Positions 50,346 to 59,896 are shown, counted from the first letter of the stretch. The stretch: 64,000 nucleotides of DNA from Tyzzerella sp. (GCA_019415525.1 DXZA01000057.1:62001-126000), one strand, 5' to 3'. Program-made: numbers and translations. Notes: a model not told the origin generated them from the letters alone.

Positions 50346-51431
50346 ATGAAAAAATTACTTGCTATTGTTCTTGGAGCAGCAATGATGCTTTCCGGTTGTG
50401 GTGGAAATAATGCATCTTCAGATGTACCTGACCCAGTAGAAAAATATGGTTCAGATACACTTAAACTTTATAACTGGGGAGAATATATGGGTGAAGACCT
50501 TATATATAATTTCCAAAAAGAGTTTGGTGTAAAGGTTATAGTTGAATATTTTGATTCTAATGAAATGATGTATACAAAATTACAGGCCGGAGATGCATAT
50601 GATGTTATTGTACCATCTGATTATATGATACAAAGACTTATAGCAAATGATTCTCTTATGGAGCTTGATAAATCACTTATACCAAATATTGAAAATCTTC
50701 ATGAAGGTGTGAGAAATCTTGCTTTTGACCCAGAAGAAAAATACTCTGTACCATATTTCTGGGGTAATGTAGGTATTGTATATAATAAAAACAATGTTTC
50801 AATTGAAGACCTTGAAGCAGAAGGATATAATATACTTAAAGATGAAAAGTATAAAGGCAAAATATATATGTATGACTCAGAAAGAGATTCATTTATGGTT
50901 GCTTTAAAAGCTCTTGGATATTCAATGAATACAGAAAATGAACAAGAAATACAGGAAGCATATAACTGGCTTTTAGAACTTAATAATACAATGGAACCTT
51001 CATATGTAACAGATGAAGTTATTGATAATATGGCTAATGGTATGAAAGATATGGCTGTTGTATATAGTGGTGATGCAGCTTATATACTTTCACAGAATGA
51101 AGATATGGGCTTCTTTATGCCAAAGGAAGGAACAAATACATGGTGTGATGCTATGGTAATTCCTAAAAATGCAGAAAATCCAAAACTTGCACATGAATTT
51201 ATTAACTATGTTCTTTCATATGATGCTTCATATGATAATTCTTATACAGTAGGTTATGCTTCAACAAATAAAGATGTTCTTGCTGATATGAGTAGTAAAG
51301 GTGGAGAATATTATGGAAATGAAGCATATCTTCCAAGAACAAACTATGAAAAAGATGAAGTTTTTAAAGATAATCCTGTTTTAAAAGAAACTCTTGCAAA
51401 TCTTTGGATAAAAGTTAAAGCTTCAAATTAA
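50346..51431 (+). CDS. potD: Spermidine/putrescine-binding lipoprotein PotD
   Basis: A 361-residue substrate-binding protein anchored by a lipid at Cys19 (MMLSGCGG). The PotD signatures LKLYNWGEYMGEDLI near residue 38, DVIVPSDYMIQRL, PYFWGNVGIVYN and WCDAMVIPKNAENP are present. The aromatic and acidic residues in these motifs bind polyamines in characterised homologues. It is the last gene of the operon and is followed by a strong terminator. Confidence 0.95.
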   Translation: MKKLLAIVLGAAMMLSGCGGNNASSDVPDPVEKYGSDTLKLYNWGEYMGEDLIYNFQKEFGVKVIVEYFDSNEMMYTKLQAGDAYDVIVPSDYMIQRLIANDSLMELDKSLIPNIENLHEGVRNLAFDPEEKYSVPYFWGNVGIVYNKNNVSIEDLEAEGYNILKDEKYKGKIYMYDSERDSFMVALKALGYSMNTENEQEIQEAYNWLLELNNTMEPSYVTDEVIDNMANGMKDMAVVYSGDAAYILSQNEDMGFFMPKEGTNTWCDAMVIPKNAENPKLAHEFINYVLSYDASYDNSYTVGYASTNKDVLADMSSKGGEYYGNEAYLPRTNYEKDEVFKDNPVLKETLANLWIKVKASN

Positions 51432-51438
51432 TATATTT

Positions 51439-51471
51439 AAGGGTGTCAAATTTTGACACCCTTAATTTTTT
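51439..51471. terminator. Bidirectional terminator
   Basis: Stem AAGGGTGTCAAA / TTTGACACCCTT followed by AATTTTTT, between potD and the convergent lonB. Confidence 0.9.
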
Positions 51472-53113
51472 ATACTGCATCAGCATTATATATATTTGGA
51501 GAATTATTATCAAATACTTGTGGTATAAGTTCATTTATATTTTTTACTGGAATAATAGATTTTTCAAAATCTAAATCATTACCAAAATTTTCTTCTGGTA
51601 TATATGCTGTTTCTGCACCACTTTCAAATGCTGCTTTAAGTTTTTCATATACTCCTCCAACTGGTAATATAGAGCCTTTTATAGAAATTTCACCTGTAAA
51701 TACAAAGTTATATGGTATAGGGATTTTAAATATTGCTGAGTATAATCCACAATATATTGCTATTCCGGCAGATGGACCATCAGCTCCATTTGTACAGGGG
51801 AAATTTATGTGTATATCATAATTTTTTAAGTTAATATTATTTATATTTTCAAAGCAAGTAATAACATTTTCTATTGATGATAATATACTGCTTTTTCTTG
51901 TTATACTTCCATAGGAAGTTTTAAATCCTTCATTTTCCATAATACCTGTTGTTTTTAAAGTACCATTTCCATCTTTACATTTTATTGCAGATACTTCTAT
52001 TTTTAAAACAGAACCAATTCCATTTTCAAATACTCCAAGACCATTTACAACTCCTATTGTATTTGTTTTTGAAATTATATTTTTACTTTTTTTAGTTAAA
52101 TGAGATATTCTTGCTAGCCATTCTATATCTTTTATATATACTTTATTCCTATGTTCTGTTTCTGCAAGAGATACGGCATTTTCAACAATATTTACAGCTT
52201 CACGACCATTTGAAGCAAACTCGGAAATAACTTTTTCTGTATCCTTTTCAAATTCAAATCCTGTCTTTATAAATGAGTCATATGCTATATTTTCAATATG
52301 TTCTTTTTCCAGTGGATTAAAAAATATTTCTGTACATCTTGAGCGAAGAGCAGGAGGTATTTCTTTTGGACTTCTTGTTGTTGCTCCAACAAGTCTAAAA
52401 TCAGCAGGCATACCATTTTTAAAAATATCATGTATAAAAGAAGGTATATTTTTGTTATCTTCACTATAATAAGAACTTGAGAAAAATACTTTTCTATCTT
52501 CTAAAACTTTTAATAATTTATTCATTTGAACAGGGTGTAATTCTCCAATTTCATCTATAAATAAAATCCCTCCATGAGCCTTTGTTACAGCACCGGCTTT
52601 AGGCTGTGGAATACCAGCGTTGCCATAGCTTCCGGCACCTTGATATATTGGGTCATGAACAGAACCTATAAGAGGGTCAGCAATACTTCTTTCATCAAAT
52701 CTTAATGTTGTTGCATCTATTTCAATAAATTTTGAATATTCTTTAAATGGTGATGAGTATATATTTTTTGCTTCTTCAAGCATAAGTCTTGCAGCAGCAG
52801 TTTTTCCTACACCAGGAGGCCCATATATTATTACGTGACGTGGGTTTTTTGTACATAAAGCACTTTTTAAAGCTTTAATACCGTTTTCTTGTCCTACTAT
52901 ATCTTTAAGGTTTCTAGGTCTGGTTTTTTCTGATAATGGTATATTAAGTTTAATACTTCTTAATTTGTTTAAACTATCTTGTTTACGTTTAAAATCTCTT
53001 TGGAATACACTTTTTTCTGTATTTGTAAATTTGAGATTTTGAAAAAAATATATTCCTGCAATAAAAGTAAATATAAGCTGTGATGATAATATAATAATTG
53101 ATAGTACTTCCAA
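51470..53113 (-). CDS. lonB: Lon-like ATP-dependent protease LonB
   Basis: Membrane-tethered AAA+ protease of 547 residues, close to Bacillus LonB. It has one N-terminal helix (about 4-25), no LAN substrate domain, and Walker A GPPGVGKT near residue 96. Walker B GGILFIDEIGEL lies near residue 176. The C-terminal peptidase has the catalytic Ser in DGPSAGIAIY and the Lys in PVGGVYEKLKAA. In Bacillus it belongs to the forespore; whether this organism sporulates is not shown by the window. The start is a TTG. Its AAAGGAG site lies in a small hairpin (53124-53141). Confidence 0.92.
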   Translation of the reverse strand: MEVLSIIILSSQLIFTFIAGIYFFQNLKFTNTEKSVFQRDFKRKQDSLNKLRSIKLNIPLSEKTRPRNLKDIVGQENGIKALKSALCTKNPRHVIIYGPPGVGKTAAARLMLEEAKNIYSSPFKEYSKFIEIDATTLRFDERSIADPLIGSVHDPIYQGAGSYGNAGIPQPKAGAVTKAHGGILFIDEIGELHPVQMNKLLKVLEDRKVFFSSSYYSEDNKNIPSFIHDIFKNGMPADFRLVGATTRSPKEIPPALRSRCTEIFFNPLEKEHIENIAYDSFIKTGFEFEKDTEKVISEFASNGREAVNIVENAVSLAETEHRNKVYIKDIEWLARISHLTKKSKNIISKTNTIGVVNGLGVFENGIGSVLKIEVSAIKCKDGNGTLKTTGIMENEGFKTSYGSITRKSSILSSIENVITCFENINNINLKNYDIHINFPCTNGADGPSAGIAIYCGLYSAIFKIPIPYNFVFTGEISIKGSILPVGGVYEKLKAAFESGAETAYIPEENFGNDLDFEKSIIPVKNINELIPQVFDNNSPNIYNADAV

Positions 53114-53123
53114 ATAAAAACAA

Positions 53124-53141
53124 CTCCTTTCATAAAAGGAG
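53124..53141 (-). promoter_or_regulatory. Hairpin containing the lonB Shine-Dalgarno
   Basis: On the mRNA, CTCCTTT-(TATG)-AAAGGAG forms a perfect 7-bp stem that includes the lonB ribosome site. It could reduce translation unless opened. Confidence 0.45.
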
Positions 53142-53169
53142 TATTGACTTTAGTTATATATTTATACAT

Positions 53170-53200
53170 AAAAAAGGCAGAAAATAATTCTGCCTTTTTT
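53170..53200 (-). terminator. Intrinsic terminator after the M24 peptidase gene
   Basis: Stem AAAAAAGGCAGAA / TTCTGCCTTTTTT. lonB lies downstream of it on the same strand and so needs its own promoter or readthrough. Confidence 0.88.
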
Positions 53201-53201
53201 A

Positions 53202-54269
53202 CTATTTTATTATTTGAAGTTCTTTTGGATAGCTATTAAGTATTTCACATCCATCATCTGTTACAAGAACAAGGTCTTCTATTCTTACACCAAAGCGGTC
53301 AGGTAAATATATACCAGGCTCTATTGAAAATATCATACCTGTTTTTGCAATAAAATCTGAAGTGCTGCTAACATCAGGTATTTCATGACATTCAAGGCCT
53401 ATGTTATGCCCAGTTCTATGAGTAAAATATTTTCCATAACCTCTGTCTTCAATATAGCTTCTTGCTGCTTTATCTATATCTTTAAGAGGTACACCATTTC
53501 GTACTTCTTTTATAGCATTAAGATTTGCACGTCTAACAGTTTCATAAATATATTCTTGTTCTTTTGTTATTGATTTATAAAATACTGTTCTTGTCATATC
53601 GCACCAATATTTATTTATTGGAAGGAATATATCAAAAAGAACACTATCACCTTGCTGTAAAGTTGTATTATTAGGGCTGTGATGAGGGTCAGCACAATTT
53701 TTACCAAAAGAAACAAGCTGAGAACCACCTCTTGAAGCACCTCTTTTTATATAACCATTATTTATTACATTTGCAAGCTCTTTTTCTGTTACACCACTTT
53801 TTATTGCTTCTATACCTTCTTTTACAACTTCGTCATTTATTTTTGATGAATTTTTCATTTTTTCAATTTCAAAATCATCTTTTATCATTCTTGCCATATC
53901 AACAGGAAGTGAACCGTTTACAGGAGTTATATCACTTCTTAATTCCATTAAACCTATAAGAAATTTTGAAGGTAAGTTTTTGTCAATTCCTATTTTTCCA
54001 GAAAAGACTTTTGAGGACATTTCAGAAACAGGGTTATCACTGTCGCTATGTATAAATGTTTCTATTGAAGAAGGTGAAAGTCCAAATATTGCATTTGAAA
54101 AAAGCTGTATAGTACCATCTGTATTTATATATAAAGCTATAAGTCTTTCTCCAGCTTCAGCCCATATTCCTGTAAGGTAATATATAGAATGTTTTGAAGA
54201 AACTATTATTTGTTTTAAACCACACATTTCCATATTTTCAATTACTTTTTTTATTCTGTCAATTTTCAT
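53202..54269 (-). CDS. M24 family Xaa-Pro aminopeptidase
   Basis: Cytosolic metallopeptidase of 355 residues with a creatinase-like N-domain (about 1-125) and a pita-bread catalytic domain. The five metal ligands are recognisable: Asp in LFDIFLPI, Asp in WCDMTRT, His in HRTGHNIG, Glu in SIEPGIYL and Glu in VRIEDLV. The start is the ATG at 54269, 8 nt after AGAGG. An in-frame GTG three codons earlier overlaps the ribosome site. It overlaps queH by 11 bases and forms a plsC-queH-peptidase operon. Confidence 0.92.
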   Translation of the reverse strand: MKIDRIKKVIENMEMCGLKQIIVSSKHSIYYLTGIWAEAGERLIALYINTDGTIQLFSNAIFGLSPSSIETFIHSDSDNPVSEMSSKVFSGKIGIDKNLPSKFLIGLMELRSDITPVNGSLPVDMARMIKDDFEIEKMKNSSKINDEVVKEGIEAIKSGVTEKELANVINNGYIKRGASRGGSQLVSFGKNCADPHHSPNNTTLQQGDSVLFDIFLPINKYWCDMTRTVFYKSITKEQEYIYETVRRANLNAIKEVRNGVPLKDIDKAARSYIEDRGYGKYFTHRTGHNIGLECHEIPDVSSTSDFIAKTGMIFSIEPGIYLPDRFGVRIEDLVLVTDDGCEILNSYPKELQIIK

Positions 54270-54906
54270 TATGTTCACCTCTTCTTTTATCAGACTCTAT
54301 TTTTGAAAATATACAACCACAATAATCTTGTCTGTAAAGTCCATATATATCTGAAAGTTCTATTGAACGTCTATAACCATTTTTCTTTTTAAAATCTGAA
54401 TGAAGATACTTAATATTTTTTTCTAAAGATATTATTTCGCCTATTTCGTTAAGTTTTTGTGCATTTTTATATGGACTAATTGAAAGTGTTGTTGTAAAGT
54501 AATCAAATCCTTTTTTTGCTGCATATTCTGCTGTTTTTTCAAGACGCATTTTATAGCATTTAAAGCATCTTTCACCACCTTCAGGTAGATTTTCCATACC
54601 TTTCGTAAGAGAGTAGAAGTTATCTGTATCATATATTCCTTCTTCAAAATGGATAGGATTTTTTGTTTTAAGTTCTGATATTAATTTTTGCTGTTCCTCA
54701 ACTCTATATAAGTATTCTTCTTTTGGATAGATATTAGGGTTGTAATAAAATACTGTTATTTCAAAATATTCTGAAAGATATTCCAAAACATAACTGCTAC
54801 AAGGTGCACAGCAACTGTGTAAAAAAAGCTTTGGAACAGTTTCACTTTTTTTAATATTTTCAAGAGTTTTTTCTAGTTCTTTTTGATAGTTTATTTTTAC
54901 ATTCAT
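54259..54906 (-). CDS. queH: Epoxyqueuosine reductase QueH
   Basis: A 215-residue enzyme for the last step of queuosine synthesis in tRNA. It is the cobalamin-independent, iron-sulfur type (formerly DUF208). Conserved cysteines are in LHSCCAPCSSY near residue 30, GGERCFKCYKMR near 100 and QDYCGCIFS near 185. No other queuosine gene is present in the window. Confidence 0.93.
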   Translation of the reverse strand: MNVKINYQKELEKTLENIKKSETVPKLFLHSCCAPCSSYVLEYLSEYFEITVFYYNPNIYPKEEYLYRVEEQQKLISELKTKNPIHFEEGIYDTDNFYSLTKGMENLPEGGERCFKCYKMRLEKTAEYAAKKGFDYFTTTLSISPYKNAQKLNEIGEIISLEKNIKYLHSDFKKKNGYRRSIELSDIYGLYRQDYCGCIFSKIESDKRRGEHNEN

Positions 54907-54918
54907 TTTTAATCACCA

Positions 54919-55644
54919 TTATTGCTTTGATTTTATAGGTTCTTCTATTATTGAACGAACTTTTTCTGGAAGTTTTGAAATTTCATCTTTGTCAAGATTA
55001 GCTGTTATAATAGGGTCATGGATATATACATCAACATGAGCTGGTTTTATTATGTAGTTATTTCCTTCCATTATTTTATATGAACCATCTATTGTAACAG
55101 GAACAACAGTTACTTTTGGTTTTGTAGCAAGTTTAAAACTTCCGGCTTTAAATTCTCCCATTTTGTCACATTTACTTCTTGTACCTTCAGGGAATACAAC
55201 CATTGAATAACCTTTTTTAAGAAGTGATATACCATCAACTATTGTTTTTGCTGCTTTTTTAATATCTTTTCTGTCCATAAATACACAGTGTATATTTCTC
55301 ATCCAATGGCTTAAAAGAGGGATATTTTCCATTTCATTTTTTGCAACAAATCCTGCATTTTTATTTATAAGACCTAAAAATATAGCAATATCAAAATCAC
55401 TTTGATGATTGCTTATAAATAAAACATTTTTATCTTGTGGTATTTTTTCATTTCCATGAATAATAATATCAGCTTTACTGTCTTTAAGTCGTTTTAAAGC
55501 CCATTGGTTTGTAACATTATATACATATTCGTCAAAGGCTTCTTGACCTTCATTTTTTAATATTTTATTTGCTTTTTTAAGCTGTGGTGTTTTAAGTACA
55601 AGTGTTATAATAAATTTTGTGTACCATATTATGCTTTTTATCAT
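54919..55644 (-). CDS. plsC: 1-acyl-sn-glycerol-3-phosphate acyltransferase
   Basis: Membrane-associated acyltransferase of 241 residues that makes phosphatidic acid. It has the catalytic NHQSDFD (HX4D) near residue 80, the MDRKD motif, FPEGTRSK near residue 157 and VPVTIDGSY. A hydrophobic N-terminal segment anchors it. The ATG is 10 nt after AGGAGG. It is the first gene of the minus-strand operon and divergent from metA. Confidence 0.93.
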   Translation of the reverse strand: MIKSIIWYTKFIITLVLKTPQLKKANKILKNEGQEAFDEYVYNVTNQWALKRLKDSKADIIIHGNEKIPQDKNVLFISNHQSDFDIAIFLGLINKNAGFVAKNEMENIPLLSHWMRNIHCVFMDRKDIKKAAKTIVDGISLLKKGYSMVVFPEGTRSKCDKMGEFKAGSFKLATKPKVTVVPVTIDGSYKIMEGNNYIIKPAHVDVYIHDPIITANLDKDEISKLPEKVRSIIEEPIKSKQ

Positions 55645-55771
55645 AAAAAATTAACCTCCTTTTTTATAATATTATCATTTTAGTTTTTTTTTAGCAACAT
55701 ATCATATATCATAAAATATAGTATTAGTTTTTTATAATTATATGCATAATATGGATTTTATAGGCTTTTTA

Positions 55772-55780
55772 TGATATAAT
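55772..55780 (+). promoter_or_regulatory. Extended -10 promoter of metA
   Basis: TGATATAAT (55772-55780) lies 32 nt before the start codon. The -35 candidate TGGATT (55752-55757) is weak. I see no SAM riboswitch or T-box in the 168-nt gap 55645-55812. Confidence 0.5.
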
Positions 55781-55812
55781 TAATACTTATTAGAATATTG
55801 AGGAGTGATTTG

Positions 55813-56733
55813 ATGCCGATTAAAATAGCAGACGGACTCCCAGCTCAAAGAGTCCTTGAGAATGAACATATATTTGTTATGACAGAATTCAGAGCATTAC
55901 ATCAGGATATACGACCTTTAAAAATAGTTATATTAAATCTTATGCCTACAAAGATTGCTACTGAAACACAAATTTTACGTTGTCTTTCCAATACACCTTT
56001 GCAGATAGAAGTTGAACTTTTACAGACAAGTACATACACTTCAAAAAATACACCACAAGAACATCTTATAGATTTTTATAAAACTTTTGATGAAATAAAA
56101 GACCAAAAATATGATGGTATGATTATAACAGGAGCACCTGTTGAAAATATGGATTTTGAAGAAGTTGAATATTGGGACGAAATATGTGAAATATTTGAAT
56201 GGTCAAAAACTCATGTTCATTCTACATTCCATATATGTTGGGGAGCACAAGCAGGACTTTATTATCATTATGGAGTGCCAAAATATATTTTACCTAAAAA
56301 AATGTTTGGTGTTTTTGAGCATAAAATTTTAAATAAAAAATCAAGACTTTTTAGAGGATATGATGATATATTTTATGCACCACATTCAAGACATACAGAA
56401 GTAAAGATTGAAGATATAGAAAAAATCCCTGAACTTAAAATAATGTCAGTATCTGATAAAGCAGGAGTTTATATAGTAGGAAATGAAAGTGGAAGTCAAT
56501 TTTTTGTAACAGGTCATTCTGAGTATGATGTAGATACACTTGCAACAGAATATTACAGAGATTTAGATGCTGGTAAAAATCCTGAAATCCCTGAAAATTA
56601 TTTTGAAAATGATGACCCCAATAATGACCCTATATTAAAATGGAGAGCTCATGGTCAACTTTTATATACAAATTGGCTTAACTATTTTGTTTATCAGACT
56701 ACACCTTTTGATATAAAGAAGGTAAATGAATAA
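55813..56733 (+). CDS. metA: Homoserine O-acyltransferase MetA, probably acetyl-CoA specific
   Basis: First committed enzyme of methionine synthesis from homoserine, 306 residues. The catalytic Cys142 (HICWGAQAG), His235 and Glu237 (GHSEYD) are at family positions. Residue 111 is Glu (GAPVEN). Work on Bacillus cereus MetA tied Glu111 to acetyl-CoA use and Gly111 to succinyl-CoA use, so this is predicted to be an O-acetyltransferase although the family is often named succinyltransferase. The start is ATG 55813 after GAGGAG. The frame extends five codons upstream through that site. Confidence 0.95.
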   Translation: MPIKIADGLPAQRVLENEHIFVMTEFRALHQDIRPLKIVILNLMPTKIATETQILRCLSNTPLQIEVELLQTSTYTSKNTPQEHLIDFYKTFDEIKDQKYDGMIITGAPVENMDFEEVEYWDEICEIFEWSKTHVHSTFHICWGAQAGLYYHYGVPKYILPKKMFGVFEHKILNKKSRLFRGYDDIFYAPHSRHTEVKIEDIEKIPELKIMSVSDKAGVYIVGNESGSQFFVTGHSEYDVDTLATEYYRDLDAGKNPEIPENYFENDDPNNDPILKWRAHGQLLYTNWLNYFVYQTTPFDIKKVNE

Positions 56734-56744
56734 TAAATATGTAT

Positions 56745-56783
56745 AAAAAATCTGTCGGAATATATATAACGACAGATTTTTTA
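56745..56783 (+). terminator. Intrinsic terminator of metA
   Basis: A 13-bp stem AAAAAATCTGTCG / CGACAGATTTTTT with a 12-nt loop. Confidence 0.85.
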
Positions 56784-56864
56784 TATGCTTAAAACTAAAA
56801 TTACATTGTTTGTAATATCTTGTATAAATATTTACAATTTGGTACTATATAGAGTAGTTTCATA

Positions 56865-56893
56865 TTGTTAGAGAATATTTTTTAATGTATAAT
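56865..56893 (+). promoter_or_regulatory. Promoter of lon
   Basis: TTGTTA (56865-56870), a 17-nt spacer and TATAAT (56888-56893), about 70 nt upstream of the start. An inverted repeat ATTACA-N5-TGTAAT lies at 56800-56816. No CtsR or CIRCE site is seen. Confidence 0.7.
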
Positions 56894-56960
56894 GTCTTTA
56901 CGTCTAAGATGGAAATTTTAAAAATAATATAGATTAATTAAATTAAGAGGTGAATTTGTA

Positions 56961-59303
56961 ATGGATAAAACAAATAAAATATTACCTCTAATACCTTTAA
57001 GAGGGCTTACTGTTTTCCCTAATATGATTATAAGCTTCTCTGTTGGAAGAGAAAAATCATTAAATGCAATTGAGAAAGCTACTAAAGGTGATGAGCTTAT
57101 ATTCCTTGCATCACAAAAAGATGCTTCTATTGAGTCACCAAGTCGTAATGATATATGTGATATTGGAACAGTTGCACAGGTAAAGCATGTATTAAGACTT
57201 CCTGGAAATATGACACATGTTATTGTTGAAGGTATTACAAGAGGAAATATTGTAAATGTAAATGAGGAAGAAGACTGTGATTTTGTAGAGTTTTTTGAAA
57301 TTCCTCAAGATTTAGAGGGAGAAATTGATATAAAATCAAATGCTTTTATGAGAATTGTTTCTGATGCATTTGATGAATATATAAAACTTGGTGTAAAATC
57401 TCCTGCAAGTAATGATATGGCAACAAATGTTATATCTGCTTCAAAGCCAGGACAAATGGCAGATATTATGATAGCTGGTATAGATATAGGACAAGAACAA
57501 AAACAAGCTGTTCTTGAAATATTAGACCCTATGGAAAGACTTGAAGCTGTTTTTGAGATACTTAAATCTGAACTTGAAATAGTAAGACTTAAGAAAGAGA
57601 TAGAGCGTAAAGTAAAATCAAATATAGATAAATCTCAAAGAGAGTATTTTTTAAGAGAAGAGCTTAAAGTTATACAAGAAGAACTTGGAGATAAAGATGG
57701 CTTTGGAAATGATATTGAAAGATATAGAAAAGCTATAGCAGAAAAAAATATTCCTAATGAAGCTGTAAAAATAATTGAAAGAGAAATTTCAAGACTTGAA
57801 AGAGCTTCTCAAGCTTCACCAGATGCTAATGTTACAAGAAATTATCTTGATTGGGTAACGGATATGCCTTGGGGTGAGAAAACAAAAGAGAAATTCGATA
57901 TAAAAAAAGCAGAAAAAATACTTGATGAAGACCATTATGGACTTGAAAAGGTTAAAGAAAGAATTATTGAATATCTTGCTGTAATAAAAAATGCACCTAA
58001 CTCAAATACACCTATACTTTGTCTTTATGGACCTCCTGGAGTAGGTAAAACATCTATTGCAAGGTCTGTTGCTTTGGCACTTAATAGAAAGTATACAAGA
58101 ATGTCACTTGGTGGAGTTAAAGATGAAAGTGAAATAAGAGGACATAGAAAAACATATGTTGGAGCTATGCCGGGAAGAATTATAAAAGCCATAAAACAGG
58201 CAGGTACAGACAATCCACTTATACTTCTTGATGAAATTGATAAACTTAGTCAATCTTATAATGGTGACCCTTCATCAGCACTTTTGGAAGTGCTTGATGG
58301 AGAACAAAATAGTACTTTCCGTGACCATTATATGGAGGTTCCTTATGACCTTTCAGATGTACTTTTTATATGTACTGCAAATTCTCTTGATACAATAGCA
58401 CCAGCTTTGCGTGATAGAATGGAGATTATAGAAATTTCTGGCTATACATCAGAGGAAAAGAAAAATATATTTAAAAAGCATCTTTATCCAAAACAGCTTA
58501 AAAAACATGGTCTTAAAAAGAGTAATCTTAAAATAAGTGATTCTGCAATAGATGATATTATAGATGGTTATACAAGAGAAGCCGGTGTACGTCAGCTTGA
58601 AAGAATTATGGGTAAACTTTGTAGAAAAGCTGTAAAACTTATTGTTTCTGAAGAAAAGAAATCTATTTCAATAAATTCTTCAAATATTGAAGATTATCTT
58701 GGAAGAAGAAAAATAAAACAAGATAAAATATTTGATGAAGCAGAAGTTGGAATTGTAAGAGGTCTTGCTTGGACACAATTTGGCGGAGATACACTTTCAA
58801 TAGAGGTTAATACTATGAAAGGAAGCGGCAAGTTTGAACTTACAGGAAATATGGGTAATGTAATGAAAGAGTCTGCAAAAGCAGCTATAAGTTATATAAG
58901 AGCTAATTCAGATTTATTTAATATAGATGAGAATTTCTATAAAGAAAAAGATATACATATCCATATTCCGGAAGGTGCTGTTCCTAAAGATGGTCCTTCT
59001 GCTGGTATAACAATGGCAACAGCAATGATTTCTGCTCTTACAGGTGCAAAAGTTAAAAATGATGTTGCTATGACAGGTGAGATAACAATAAGAGGTAGAG
59101 TTCTTCCTATTGGAGGACTTAAAGAAAAAACACTTGCTGCTAAAAAAGCTGGTGTAAAAAAAGTAGTTATTCCTTATGAAAATAAGGCTGATTTAGAAGA
59201 AATTCCAGAAAATATTAAAGATGGTATAGAATTTGTACTTGCAAAGCATATGGAAGATGTTTTGAAAGTAGCTATTGTAAAAGGAGAGAAAGTATGGAAG
59301 TAA
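56961..59303 (+). CDS. lon: ATP-dependent protease La
   Basis: Soluble AAA+ protease of 780 residues. The LAN substrate-recognition domain is at about 1-200 (LPLIPLRGLTVFPNM), followed by coiled coil. Walker A GPPGVGKT lies at 357-364, then the sensor regions, and the C-terminal peptidase with Ser680 (KDGPSAG) and Lys723 (GGLKEK). It degrades damaged and regulatory proteins. The Shine-Dalgarno is AGAGGTGA. Its end overlaps engB by 10 bases, the usual lon-engB pairing of Firmicutes. Confidence 0.97.
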   Translation: MDKTNKILPLIPLRGLTVFPNMIISFSVGREKSLNAIEKATKGDELIFLASQKDASIESPSRNDICDIGTVAQVKHVLRLPGNMTHVIVEGITRGNIVNVNEEEDCDFVEFFEIPQDLEGEIDIKSNAFMRIVSDAFDEYIKLGVKSPASNDMATNVISASKPGQMADIMIAGIDIGQEQKQAVLEILDPMERLEAVFEILKSELEIVRLKKEIERKVKSNIDKSQREYFLREELKVIQEELGDKDGFGNDIERYRKAIAEKNIPNEAVKIIEREISRLERASQASPDANVTRNYLDWVTDMPWGEKTKEKFDIKKAEKILDEDHYGLEKVKERIIEYLAVIKNAPNSNTPILCLYGPPGVGKTSIARSVALALNRKYTRMSLGGVKDESEIRGHRKTYVGAMPGRIIKAIKQAGTDNPLILLDEIDKLSQSYNGDPSSALLEVLDGEQNSTFRDHYMEVPYDLSDVLFICTANSLDTIAPALRDRMEIIEISGYTSEEKKNIFKKHLYPKQLKKHGLKKSNLKISDSAIDDIIDGYTREAGVRQLERIMGKLCRKAVKLIVSEEKKSISINSSNIEDYLGRRKIKQDKIFDEAEVGIVRGLAWTQFGGDTLSIEVNTMKGSGKFELTGNMGNVMKESAKAAISYIRANSDLFNIDENFYKEKDIHIHIPEGAVPKDGPSAGITMATAMISALTGAKVKNDVAMTGEITIRGRVLPIGGLKEKTLAAKKAGVKKVVIPYENKADLEEIPENIKDGIEFVLAKHMEDVLKVAIVKGEKVWK

Positions 59304-59893
59304 ATAATGCTTCATTAGCTGCCGTTGGTGTAAAACTTGAACAGTATCCAACAGATGGAAAACCGGAAATAGCTTTTGCTGGTAAATCTAATGTTGGTAA
59401 ATCATCACTTATAAATGGGCTTTTAAATAGAAAAGCACTTGCAAGAACAAGCTCAAGTCCTGGTAAAACAAGAACAATAAATTTCTATGATGTTGAAAAT
59501 ACATTATATTTTGTTGACCTTCCAGGATATGGCTATGCGAAAGCTCCAAAAACTGAAATTCAGAAATGGGGTAAAATGATAGAAGATTATCTTTATCAAA
59601 GAGAAACTCTTAAAAGTATAGTTCTTCTTATAGATATACGACACGAGCCTGGTACAAATGATAAAATGATGTATGAATGGCTTAAACATTATGATTATGA
59701 TATTATTATTATAGCTACAAAAGCTGATAAAATTAAAAGAAGTCAGCTTCAAAAGCATATTGCTATGATAAGAAAAGGACTTAATATGTCTGCTGATGAA
59801 AAAATAATACCTTTTTCAAGTATGACAAAACAAGGTAAAGAAGAAATATGGTCTGTTTTTGATGAACTTGTTGGTTATCATAAAGAGAAATAA
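59294..59893 (+). CDS. engB: Ribosome biogenesis GTPase EngB (YsxC/YihA)
   Basis: GTPase of 199 residues needed for 50S subunit assembly. P-loop GKSNVGKSS is near residue 31, G2/G3 elements are SPGKTRTINFY and DLPGYG, and the G4 motif is TKADK. The ATG follows GGAGAG inside the end of lon, so the two are coupled. Confidence 0.96.
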   Translation: MEVNNASLAAVGVKLEQYPTDGKPEIAFAGKSNVGKSSLINGLLNRKALARTSSSPGKTRTINFYDVENTLYFVDLPGYGYAKAPKTEIQKWGKMIEDYLYQRETLKSIVLLIDIRHEPGTNDKMMYEWLKHYDYDIIIIATKADKIKRSQLQKHIAMIRKGLNMSADEKIIPFSSMTKQGKEEIWSVFDELVGYHKEK

Positions 59894-59896
59894 TTT

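Noticed and set aside
53105..53170. Sporulation sigma-F promoter before lonB
   Set aside because: I looked for the sigma-F/sigma-G -35 and -10 pattern on the minus strand and found no convincing pair.
55645..55812. SAM riboswitch or T-box before metA
   Set aside because: The gap holds only AT-rich sequence and an extended -10 promoter. There is no GC stem or conserved core.
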